NCBI GenBank assembly: GCA_947097535.1
Contig: CAMURM010000095.1
Span: 1 to 6,443, forward strand
DNA: 6,443 bases
Reading direction: 5' to 3'
Source: an uncultured Selenomonas sp.
GTDB lineage: Bacteria; Bacillota; Negativicutes; Selenomonadales; Selenomonadaceae
The notes beneath the pieces were generated by a model that did not search any database, was not told where the DNA came from, and saw only the letters and a program-made list of their open reading frames with translations. The translations under genes and the position numbers were made by a program. Positions 1 to 5,649 of this stretch are shown here, piece by piece (position 1 is the stretch's first letter; the number at the start of each line of letters is the position of its first letter).

Positions 1-1
1 G

Positions 2-622
2 ATGGTCTTCACGATGCTCTCGGGCACCATCAGCCACTTCCGCGAGGGCGAGGTCGTCGTCAAGACGGGCGCCGTGCTCGGTGCGGGCGGCGTCCTCGGC
101 GCCTTTCTCGGCGCGGAGGTGTCGAATCTCCTGCCGTCGCGTGAGCTGAGCTTCCTGACGGCGCTCATGCTCCTCCTGTCCGCCTTCACGCTCTACATGA
201 AGGTCTATCAGGCAGAGTTTCTCGACCGTCACTTCCACATGCGCAGCGAGCTGCTCACGGGCAGGAAGCTCATCGTCTACGGTCTGTCGCTTGGCTTTCT
301 CAATGGCTTCTTGTCGGGCGCTTTCGGCATTGGCGCGGCGGCTTTCATCCAGCTCGCGCTTCTCTGCGTTTTCGGCGTGCCGCTCCTGCAGTCGATCGGC
401 ACCTGCATGATGGTCATTCTGCCGATCTCGGCGGCGGGCGGCCTCGGCTACCTGCTGAACGGGCGGCTCGACCTCGACATCTTCGTGCAGACGCTTTTAG
501 GCTTGATGATTGGGGCTTTCGTCGGAGCAAAATGCACCCACCTTGCGCCGCGGCCGCTGCTGAAGTTCGCCATCGTGGCGCTGCCGACGATCGGCGGCTT
601 CATCATGATGTTCTGCCATTAA
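2..622 (+). CDS. TauE/SafE-family membrane permease, 5'-truncated by window edge
   Basis: This is the C-terminal part of an integral membrane protein of the TauE/SafE (sulfite exporter-like) family, which moves small sulfur- or carbon-containing anions across the cytoplasmic membrane; the substrate cannot be read from sequence. The visible 206 residues hold about five or six hydrophobic segments (roughly residues 20-40, 49-68, 90-121, 127-152, 160-178 and 187-204). The Gly-rich stretch around residues 98-112 (GFLNGFLSGAFGIG) is typical of the second half of the family's internal repeat, and the IGT triplet at 132-134 is also characteristic. Family members are usually about 250-270 residues, so some 50 residues are missing upstream; the ATG at position 2 is probably internal. 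The stop TAA (620-622) is followed directly by hairpins, so the gene ends its transcript. No pathway partner is visible beside it. Confidence 0.85.
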   Translation: MVFTMLSGTISHFREGEVVVKTGAVLGAGGVLGAFLGAEVSNLLPSRELSFLTALMLLLSAFTLYMKVYQAEFLDRHFHMRSELLTGRKLIVYGLSLGFLNGFLSGAFGIGAAAFIQLALLCVFGVPLLQSIGTCMMVILPISAAGGLGYLLNGRLDLDIFVQTLLGLMIGAFVGAKCTHLAPRPLLKFAIVALPTIGGFIMMFCH

Positions 623-658
623 GGAAGCGCTGAGAAATTTAGCGTTCCCCTGAAAATT

Positions 659-692
659 ATCGCTGCTTCCCTGCACAGAAGCAGCGATTTTT
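659..692 (+). terminator. Intrinsic terminator after the TauE/SafE gene
   Basis: CGCTGCTTC (661-669) pairs with GAAGCAGCG (678-686), extended by A659-T688 and T660-A687, giving an 11-bp stem with an 8-nt loop followed by five T (688-692) and further T-rich sequence. A weaker imperfect hairpin (GGAA-CGCT with one bulged G at 623-631, pairing with 641-648) lies between the stop codon and this terminator. Confidence 0.8.
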
Positions 693-724
693 CATCTTTT
701 TTCTCGCTCTGTCCTAAAGTGGTA

Positions 725-753
725 TAGACTAGGGAGAAAAGTCGTGCTATAAT
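725..753 (+). promoter_or_regulatory. Sigma-70-type promoter of the coiled-coil gene
   Basis: A perfect -10 box TATAAT (748-753) is preceded, with an optimal 17-bp spacer, by TAGACT (725-730), which matches TTGACA at four of six positions. Transcription would start near 760, almost on top of the ribosome binding site of the next gene, so the leader would be only about 12 nt long. Confidence 0.75.
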
Positions 754-759
754 GGCAGC

Positions 760-765
760 GGAGGG
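760..765 (+). promoter_or_regulatory. Ribosome binding site fixing the start at 772
   Basis: GGAGGG lies 6 nt upstream of the ATG at 772, an ideal spacing, and decides the start of the 135-residue protein. It sits at or within a base or two of the predicted transcription start, so the message would have almost no sequence before its Shine-Dalgarno element. Confidence 0.75.
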
Positions 766-771
766 AAAAGC

Positions 772-1179
772 ATGGAAGAGAGCAAATATCTGCGCGAACG
801 AGCGCAAAACGATATAGCGGAGCTGGACGAGAACGTTCGCCATGTGAGCGATCGCCTCGTGAGCGATGCCGAGCAGCTCGCGGCGATCGACGAGAAGCTC
901 GCGGAGTTCGACGCGCACTTCGCGGCGCTCGACCGCCGCTTTGCCGAGCTCAACGCGCGCTTTGAAGCGTTCAACGCGCGCTACGAGGAGGCGAGCGGCC
1001 AGATTTCCGAGCTGGAAAAGGAGACGCAGGAAGCGTGCCGCATGACGCAGGAGATGCGCCGCAGCACGGCATATATCAACGCGCGCCTTGAGGCGCTTGA
1101 GATGGCGGCGCTCGCCGCCGAGCTCGTGCCGCGCCGCGCGGAGAAGAAAGAAGCGCCGAAAACGGATGTGCTGCACTGA
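772..1179 (+). CDS. Small cytoplasmic coiled-coil protein with 7-residue repeats
   Basis: I do not recognise a named family. The 135-residue product is highly charged (Glu, Arg, Asp) and Ala-rich, with no signal peptide or membrane segment, so it is probably cytoplasmic. It is helical almost throughout. Residues 37-71 form five consecutive heptads of the pattern A-x-[ILF]-[DN]-x-x-[LFY], with hydrophobic residues at 39/43, 46/50, 53/57, 60/64 and 67/71: an a/d coiled-coil core that becomes mostly aromatic (F, F, F, Y) at the second position. A second helical stretch runs to about residue 120 and the C-terminus is Lys/Arg/Pro-rich. It is monocistronic, with its own promoter and the terminator at 1249-1293. 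Family-level alternatives are structural or scaffold coiled coils; no function can be assigned. The start is set by GGAGGG 6 nt upstream. Confidence 0.8.
   Translation: MEESKYLRERAQNDIAELDENVRHVSDRLVSDAEQLAAIDEKLAEFDAHFAALDRRFAELNARFEAFNARYEEASGQISELEKETQEACRMTQEMRRSTAYINARLEALEMAALAAELVPRRAEKKEAPKTDVLH
880..984 (+). repeat. Five degenerate 21-bp tandem repeats (7-residue protein repeat)
   Basis: In-frame units run 880-900, 901-921, 922-942, 943-963 and 964-984, encoding AAIDEKL, AEFDAHF, AALDRRF, AELNARF and EAFNARY. The third and fourth units share GCGCGC-containing cores, and the pattern of a small residue, a hydrophobic residue, Asp/Asn and Arg is kept. The repeat unit matches one coiled-coil heptad, consistent with growth by tandem duplication. 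Confidence 0.75.
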
Positions 1180-1248
1180 AAGGCGTTTCTATGCAGCTAA
1201 AAGGCGCGCCGGCAGCCGTGCGCCGTGCGCCCCCGTTGCGGCACGCGC

Positions 1249-1293
1249 AAAAAGACTGTGCACAAGTCGGTCGGACTTGTACACAGTCTTTTT
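1249..1293. terminator. Bidirectional intrinsic terminator between convergent genes
   Basis: AAAAAGACTGTG (1249-1260) and ACAAGTC (1262-1268) pair with GACTTGT (1274-1280) and CACAGTCTTTTT (1282-1293), leaving one C/A mismatch (1261/1281) and a 5-nt loop. The 19 base pairs end in A5 on one side and T5 on the other, so the element ends transcripts in both directions: the coiled-coil gene from the left and the chemoreceptor gene from the right. Confidence 0.9.
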
Positions 1294-1310
1294 GTTTGTA
1301 TGCGTGCAGC

Positions 1311-2699
1311 TTACATGCTCTTCAGTTGTTCGAGCGCACGGAGGACTTCAGCAGAAACCTTCTCGATCTCCGGCAGCAGGGCGCGCACCTTGTACTCGTT
1401 GTGGCTGTTGTAGGCGTCGATGGCCTCGGCGCAGAGGCGGTGGAAGCGCTCGTGCGAGGCATCGAGATTCTCGAAGACGGGCGTGCCGCCGTACTTCGTC
1501 CTGCCCTCACCCGCGTACCAGTGGCCGAGGCGGCACGTCTGATGGTTCATGACGTCGGCAGCATTGAGCTGCATATTGCCCAGAAGCATTTGATTGACGC
1601 GCGCGAACCAGATCAGATGGTCGGTCTTGGCGAGATCCAGGATCTCGTTTGAGCTCAGCGAAAGACCGCCGTTGAGGAAGTCCGTACGCACGGCGCTCGA
1701 CTCCATGAGCACATGGAAGAGGCTCGTGTTGCACTCCATTGACTCCTGCTTCGCCGTGTGCATGTTGTCGACCGCCTGGTTGAGCGATGCCGTCATCTCC
1801 TCGAAGGATGCCGACTGCTGCTCGGCGAACGGCGCGAGCTTTTCCATCGCCGTGCTGATGTCCGTAAACGTATCGCGGATCGCGCCCGCCTGCTTCTCCG
1901 TCGCCTCGATGTTCTCCGAGTTCTTCGTGAAGGTCTCGTCCATCGAATCAAACTGGCCGCCGAGGCTCTTGACCTCGTTCTGGATGGAGGTGAGCTGGGC
2001 GCGGATCTCCTCGACCGACTCCTTCGACTGCACGGCGAGCTTCCGAACCTCTTCGGCGACGACGGAGAAGCCGCGCCCGTGCTCACCGGCGCGCGCCGCC
2101 TCGATGGACGCGTTCAGCGCGAGGAGGTTCGTCTGCTCGGAAATGCCGTTGACCGTCGCGACGAGCGTGTTGATGTTCGCCGTCGAGCTCGTCAGCGTGT
2201 CCATGCGCTGCACCATGAGGCTTATGCTGTCACCGACGACCTTGTTGCCGGCCGCCATGCCCAGGATCGTCTCGCCGGCGGCGTGCATCGTCGTCTGCCC
2301 CGCGCTTGTCTTGCCGGCGATGTCCGTCGACATGGAAGCGATGTCGTTGATCGATTCTGCCAGTCCGCGTATGACGTTCATGACGTCCTGCACGCCGCTC
2401 GCGATGTCCGTCAAGCTGAAAAACAGCTTGTTCAGCAGGATGGACGCATGGATCTGCTTCGCGAGGCTGTCGTTCAGCACCAGCGTGATGTGGTGCGCCT
2501 GCTTCTCCTGCTGCGCGACGAAAGCCTGCAGTGCCGCCGCCAAGGGCTGCAGCGAGGCGCCCGTCACAGCGGGCGGCGGGGCATCGAGCTTGCCCGCGGC
2601 AAGCGTCTTTAGATAGCGCTCCAGCTTTTGGATGTCGTCTGCAGCTCCCGGTGAAGCGACCGGTGCTGCCGCAGCTTTTTCCTTTTGGAAGAAGCCCAT
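1311..2699 (-). CDS. Soluble methyl-accepting chemotaxis protein with C-terminal CZB zinc-binding domain
   Basis: This is a 462-residue cytoplasmic chemoreceptor. The signalling hairpin tip is unmistakable at about residues 187-222 (ISEQTNLLALNASIEAARAG, then GRGFSVVAEEVRKLA), the site that contacts CheW and CheA. Long helices flank it (about 100-186 and 223-330). There is no membrane segment; residues 9-20 are an Ala/Pro linker and residues 21-100 form no sensor fold I can name. Residues about 353-430 are a CZB (chemoreceptor zinc-binding) domain with the expected ligand set H361, C389, H393 and H416 in the contexts DHLIW, CRLGHWY and ASHERFH. In other bacteria, CZB receptors (for example the TlpD type) respond to zinc state or oxidants through the zinc-cysteine core; that role here is inferred. 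No CheR-tethering pentapeptide is present at the C-terminus. The start ATG (2699) has AGAAAGG 10 nt upstream (plus-strand 2710-2716). It is transcribed alone. Confidence 0.93.
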   Translation of the reverse strand: MGFFQKEKAAAAPVASPGAADDIQKLERYLKTLAAGKLDAPPPAVTGASLQPLAAALQAFVAQQEKQAHHITLVLNDSLAKQIHASILLNKLFFSLTDIASGVQDVMNVIRGLAESINDIASMSTDIAGKTSAGQTTMHAAGETILGMAAGNKVVGDSISLMVQRMDTLTSSTANINTLVATVNGISEQTNLLALNASIEAARAGEHGRGFSVVAEEVRKLAVQSKESVEEIRAQLTSIQNEVKSLGGQFDSMDETFTKNSENIEATEKQAGAIRDTFTDISTAMEKLAPFAEQQSASFEEMTASLNQAVDNMHTAKQESMECNTSLFHVLMESSAVRTDFLNGGLSLSSNEILDLAKTDHLIWFARVNQMLLGNMQLNAADVMNHQTCRLGHWYAGEGRTKYGGTPVFENLDASHERFHRLCAEAIDAYNSHNEYKVRALLPEIEKVSAEVLRALEQLKSM

Positions 2700-2935
2700 G
2701 CTGCATCAACCTTTCTGCTCAAAACTTCTCGAACCGTTCTCCTGGGGAAGTACACTCTACATGGTATCGTGAAATTGCCATTCCTTGGAAAGGTTCTTTC
2801 GGGAAATAAATATAGGACTATTCTAGCTCTTTACATCAAAGGAAAGGCCTAAGGAATTACGGCAGGAAATCAAAAGTTCAGCGCGAAATGATACTGAGAC
2901 GATGAGAAAATGACCTCGTGTACGATGGAGGATGT
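2700..2935. other. Divergent intergenic region, no convincing promoter
   Basis: This 236-bp gap separates the chemoreceptor start from the methyltransferase remnant and is more AT-rich than its surroundings. On the minus strand TTGATG (plus-strand 2834-2839) and TATATT (2809-2814) could form a weak promoter for the chemoreceptor, but the 19-bp spacer is long. I did not find a sigma-28-type site with correct spacing. On the plus strand TTTACA (2830-2835) resembles a -35 box but has no good -10 partner. No open reading frame, hairpin terminator or repeat was seen here. Confidence 0.4.
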
Positions 2936-3481
2936 ATGAGCCGGAACGCTTTGGCATGGGAGGCATGGGGCGCGGAAGAGGCGCTGCCTGACACTGGGAA
3001 GATCATGGAACAGAATCGACTGATAAAATCAAAAGAGCGCGTGCAGAAGCATGGCGAGGTCTTCACGCCGCCCTGGATGGTGGAGAAAATGCTCGCGCAC
3101 GAGCCGATCGCGGCGAAGGTGGCGGATATCCATGCGACCATCTTAGAGCCGAGCGTCGGCGAAGGCGCCTTCCTCGTCGCTATCCTCGAAAAGCGGCTCG
3201 CACTCTTGGAACACAACAACAGCCGCTTTGGGCGCGGCAGGAACTGGCAGCAGGACGCGCTCTTCGCCGTTGCGACGATGTACGGCATCGAATACCTCGA
3301 AGACAACATCGCCCTCGCGCGTGAGAGGCTGCGGCGCATTTTCTTCGCCCACTATGCGAAGAAGTTCGGCCGCCCGCTGGCGCCGCAAAGCGATCTCGCG
3401 CGTTCGCTCGCGCTCCTCCTGCAGCTGAACATCGTGCAGGGCGATAGCAGAACCCTCAGTTTCGTCCCTTCAGTGATATGA
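2936..3481 (+). pseudogene. Truncated N6-adenine DNA methyltransferase (SAM-binding half only)
   Basis: The 181 residues match the N-terminal part of an Eco57I-like class of adenine-specific DNA methyltransferases, the protective half of a restriction-modification system. Visible are motif X (HGEVFTP, residues 39-45, then MVEKML), the SAM-binding motif I (EPSVGEGAF, residues 71-79) and a motif II-like acidic segment (YGIEYLEDN, residues 116-124). The family-like sequence runs to NIVQGDS near residue 171 and then breaks off into LSFVPSVI and a TGA. The catalytic motif IV (N/D-PP-Y/F) and the target-recognition half are absent, so it cannot methylate DNA alone. Complete enzymes of this type are several hundred residues long. 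I chose ATG 2936 because GGAGG (2927-2931) precedes it, though the 4-nt gap is short; GTG 2918 and ATG 3005 (starting MEQNRLIKSKERV) are alternatives. The stop overlaps a scrap ORF by ATGA. Confidence 0.75.
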
Positions 3482-3603
3482 TTTATGGACGAAACATTTA
3501 TCGCTTCACTGACAAAATGCACGAGGAGCATCCCGACGCGGTAGGGAAATTGAGCAAAGGACACGCCTACGATTTGTCGTCCAATTCATCGAGCAGAACG
3601 TAA
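3478..3603 (+). pseudogene. 41-codon scrap ORF, possible 3' remnant of the methyltransferase locus
   Basis: This frame starts at ATG 3478 inside the methyltransferase stop (ATGA, 3478-3481) and ends at TAA 3601. The same frame is open upstream back to about 3448. Its content (for example RFTDKMHEEHPDAVGKLSKGH) looks like genuine coding sequence, but I do not recognise a family. Because it follows directly on the point where the methyltransferase loses similarity, and is followed by the GIY-YIG gene, I infer that it is a leftover of deleted sequence read out of frame with the 5' part. It has no clear ribosome binding site and could equally be a meaningless open frame. Confidence 0.35.
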
Positions 3604-4496
3604 GGGGGATGGATTGCTGTGACGATGCTGCAGATTGAACCCTGCCGCCGCATACGGCCGATGATTTATGCCTATACGACGCCCGAATATCCGCCGCATG
3701 ACGGCTGGACGAAGATCGGCTATACGGACAGGCAGACCGTCGAGGAGCGCATCAAGCAGCAGACGCATACGGTGAACATCCGCGCGCATCTCGAATGGAA
3801 GCAGGAAGCACGCTATACGGACGGCTCGGAGGCGTACTTCACCGACCACGATTTCCACGACTACCTCACGCGCTACAAGGGCGTCGAGCGTCGGCAGAAG
3901 ACGGAGTGGTTCCGCATTGACGGCGCGACTTCGCGCGATTTCTTCTATCGCTTCGCGGCGAAGGACTACGCCGAGGCGCGTGAAAAGGACGCGGGCAAAA
4001 GCGACTACAGCTTGCGCGCCGAGCAGTACGGCGTCGTACTCGCCGCCGGCGACGGGAGGCTCGAGGCGGACGAGGATGCGCAGGCGAAGAAGAGCTTCGA
4101 CCGCGTTATGGAGGCGACGAGGACGCATGCGAAGACGATCACGCTCTCGGTCGGGCAGCTGACGACGGGCGTGACGGTGAAGCCGTGGACGGCGGTCCTG
4201 ATGCTTTCCAATATGAAAATCCCGAGCGAATACATGCAGGCGGCGTTCCGCGCGCAAAATCCCTGGGAATACATCGGGGCGGACGGCAGGCTCTACCGCA
4301 AGGAGAACGCCTACCTCTTCGACTTCGCGCCCGAGCGCACCCTGATCACCTATGAGAAGGAGGATTACCGGCGGCGCGCCGCCGAGCACGCGCAGGAGCA
4401 GAAGATCGCCCGCGCCGAAGCGGAGAAGGCAATGGAAACGGCCGCCTCTCCCAAAGAAGCCGACCGCGTGCAGCAGGAGCTGACAGAGCGCGTCAG

Positions 4497-5396
4497 ATGC
4501 GCCGCCGCAGCCTTCGCGAAGGAGCTCGCGGAAAAGGCGCAAAGCACGTTGGAGGAGCAGAAAAAAAGACCATCGAAGCGCTCGAAACGAGGCAGGCCGA
4601 GGAGAAGAAGAAAGGCATTGAGGACACGGTGCGTGCCCATCTTCGCGGCTTCGCGCGCACGATTCCGAGCTTCATCATGGCGTACAGCGAGAACGCTGCG
4701 GGCGGCGGCAAGGAGCTGCAGCTCGCGAATTTCGACGTCTACACGCCGGCGGCAGTCTTCCATAAAGTCACGGGCATTACGGTCGCACAGTTCCGCTTTT
4801 TACGAGACGGCGGCGACTACCTGGATGAGGCGACGGGAGAAAATCGTCATTTCGACGGACATTTGTTCAACGAAATCGTATTCGACGATGCCATCCAAAA
4901 TTTCCTCGACAAGAAGGAGAGGCTCAGCGACTACTTCGATGAGAGCCATGACGAAGACATTTTCGATTACATCCCGCCGCAGAAGACGAACCAGATCTTC
5001 ACGCCGCGCGCCGTCGTCCGGCGCATGGTCGATGCGCTTGCAGAGGAGGATGCCGGCGTTTTTGACGACGCGGAAAAGACCTTCGTCGATTTCTACATGA
5101 AGTCGGGACTCTACATCACGGAGATCGTCAAGAGGCTGTACCGCAGCGAAAAGCTCAAAGCCGCCTTCCCCGACGCCGAGCAGCGGCTCAGGCATATCCT
5201 GGAACGGCAGGTCTTCGGCTTCGTGCCGAGTCAGATCATCTACGACATCGCCATGGCGTATATCTTCGGCTTTGACAGGAAGCAGCAGAAACTGTCCCGC
5301 CGAAACTTCGTCCTCGCGGACACGGCGGCTGCCGCCAAGGAAGGGCGGCTCCGGGCGCTGGTCGAAGCGCATTTCGGCAAGCCGTCTCTTCCCTAG
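4497..5396 (+). pseudogene. 3' reading frame of the broken restriction protein (MTase-like C-terminal region)
   Basis: Downstream of the A7 frame break the family sequence lies in this frame, meaningful from about 4566 onward; the first 23 codons from ATG 4497 overlap the upstream frame and are not family sequence. The region contains a helical linker, the segment around FLRDGGDYLDEATGE, the acidic ESHDEDIFDYIPPQ stretch, then FTPRAVVRRMV (like methyltransferase motif X) and FVDFYMKSGLY (in the place of SAM motif I but without its D-P-x-G-x-G core), and ends with HILERQVFGFVPSQIIYDIA and a short tail. It has no convincing ribosome binding site: AGGAG (4475-4479) is 17 nt from ATG 4497, and ATG 4677 has none. 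Independent translation is therefore doubtful. Confidence 0.6.
4561..4567 (+). other. A7 homopolymer at the frame break
   Basis: The upstream frame reads CAG AAA AAA AGA, while the family-like continuation needs AAG ACC ATC GAA, a -1 shift. One extra A (A8) would restore a single continuous frame, so the simplest reading is a one-base deletion in the run. GGAGGAG (4551-4557) lies 3 nt upstream, and ribosomal or RNA-polymerase slippage on the run is an alternative. Confidence 0.7.
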
Positions 5397-5451
5397 CTTC
5401 CCCAGGGGCACAGCGTTTTTGCCGGATTTTTCGTTGCAGGAGAAGCAGGTT

Positions 5452-5486
5452 GCCTCCATACTTTTACTAGTGTGGAGGCGTTTTTT
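5452..5486 (+). terminator. Intrinsic terminator for the plus-strand restriction locus
   Basis: GCCTCCA (5452-5458) pairs with TGGAGGC (5473-5479). The stem extends inward through a T-G wobble, A-T, C-G and T-A to about 11 bp with a 6-nt loop, and is followed after one G by six T (5481-5486). It lies 56 nt after the stop of the restriction pseudogene. Confidence 0.85.
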
Positions 5487-5493
5487 ATGTATG

Positions 5494-5528
5494 AAAAAAG
5501 CTGACGTACATGATTTATGTGCGTCAGC
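5494..5528 (-). terminator. Distal intrinsic terminator on the minus strand
   Basis: GCTGACG (5500-5506) pairs with CGTCAGC (5522-5528), continuing with a T-G wobble and ACAT/ATGT (5508-5511/5517-5520) to a 12-bp stem with a 5-nt loop. The six A at 5494-5499 become a T6 tail on the minus strand only, so this stops leftward transcripts. It would act as a backup behind the terminator at 5562-5589. Confidence 0.75.
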
Positions 5529-5556
5529 CCCAACTACAACATTTAACAAAGAGCTA

Positions 5557-5589
5557 ATAAAACCGCCGCATATCAAACGATGCGGCGGT
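5557..5589 (-). terminator. Proximal intrinsic terminator of the Rpn-family gene
   Basis: CCGCCGCAT (5563-5571) pairs with ATGCGGCGG (5580-5588), plus A5562-T5589, forming a 10-bp GC-rich stem with an 8-nt loop. On the minus strand it is followed by TTTTATTA (complement of plus-strand 5555-5562). It lies about 60 nt beyond the stop codon of the minus-strand gene. Confidence 0.75.
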
Positions 5590-5649
5590 CTTGGTGTCCA
5601 AAAATCTTATATTCGGTCTGCAGGCGAGAGCTCTCTTCCTTTGCTCATA

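Larger units (their letters stand above)
3661..5396 (+). pseudogene. GIY-YIG nuclease / SF2 helicase / MTase-like restriction protein, internally deleted and frameshifted
   Basis: This is the broken restriction partner of the methyltransferase remnant. Residues 1-~90 are a GIY-YIG nuclease domain of the T5orf172/MUG113 type: YAY (3-5), WTKIGYT (16-22), R30, a Glu/Asp-rich EAYFTDHDFHDYL segment (57-69) and the closing TEWFRI (81-86). After SLRAEQ (about 117-122), where the helicase Q-motif and Walker A should follow, the sequence jumps to YGVVLAAGDGR and then helicase motif V (GQLTTGVT, 165-172) and motif VI (YMQAAFRAQNP, 191-201). Walker A and DEAH are missing. A Glu/Lys/Ala coiled coil follows, then a frame break at A7 (4561-4567), and the reading continues in the -1 frame to TAG 5396. 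The 3' part carries FTPRAVVRRMV and FVDFYMKSGLY (5082-5114), a degenerate methyltransferase-like fold. The joined product is about 577 residues; I expect roughly 1,000 in intact relatives. GTG 3619 with AAGGGGG upstream is an alternative start, but MIYAYTTP is the family-like N-terminus. Confidence 0.8.
5397..5649. other. Gene-free interval holding three terminators
   Basis: No supported gene lies in these 253 bases between two convergent genes. Apart from the three hairpins described separately (5452-5486, 5494-5528, 5557-5589), I see only AT-richer spacer sequence. Its base composition is closer to the Rpn gene on the right than to the GC-rich restriction pseudogene on the left. Confidence 0.6.

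Noticed and set aside
619..1176. Minus-strand open frame opposite the coiled-coil gene
   Set aside because: The plus-strand gene has a promoter, RBS and heptad pattern; the opposite frame has none and runs through the upstream terminator.
1203..1247. GC-rich stretch suggestive of a structured RNA or extra hairpin
   Set aside because: Only short 5-bp pairings such as CGTGC/GCACG could be formed; the real structure is the terminator that follows.
1594..2616. Long plus-strand open frame (340 codons) and a second one at 1758-2612
   Set aside because: Both are antisense to the clearly conserved chemoreceptor; their Ser/Cys- or Arg/Leu-rich content is what the complement of a GC-rich gene gives.
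3586..4542. 318-codon minus-strand open frame
   Set aside because: Antisense to the GIY-YIG/helicase remnant, Arg/Leu-rich, no ribosome site and no family-like motif.
4557..4570. Canonical dnaX-type -1 frameshift heptamer (A AAA AAG)
   Set aside because: The phasing is wrong: 0-frame codons are AAA AAA AGA, tandem slippage would mismatch the P-site codon, and no strong downstream stem was evident.
4568..5100. Continuation of the 5' restriction-protein frame past A7
   Set aside because: It turns abruptly into an Arg/Ser-rich, low-complexity translation, while family motifs resume in the other frame, so this tail is not real coding sequence.
4800..5576. 258-codon minus-strand open frame
   Set aside because: Mirror of the MTase-like C-terminal region; it starts inside the terminator interval and shows no recognisable domain.
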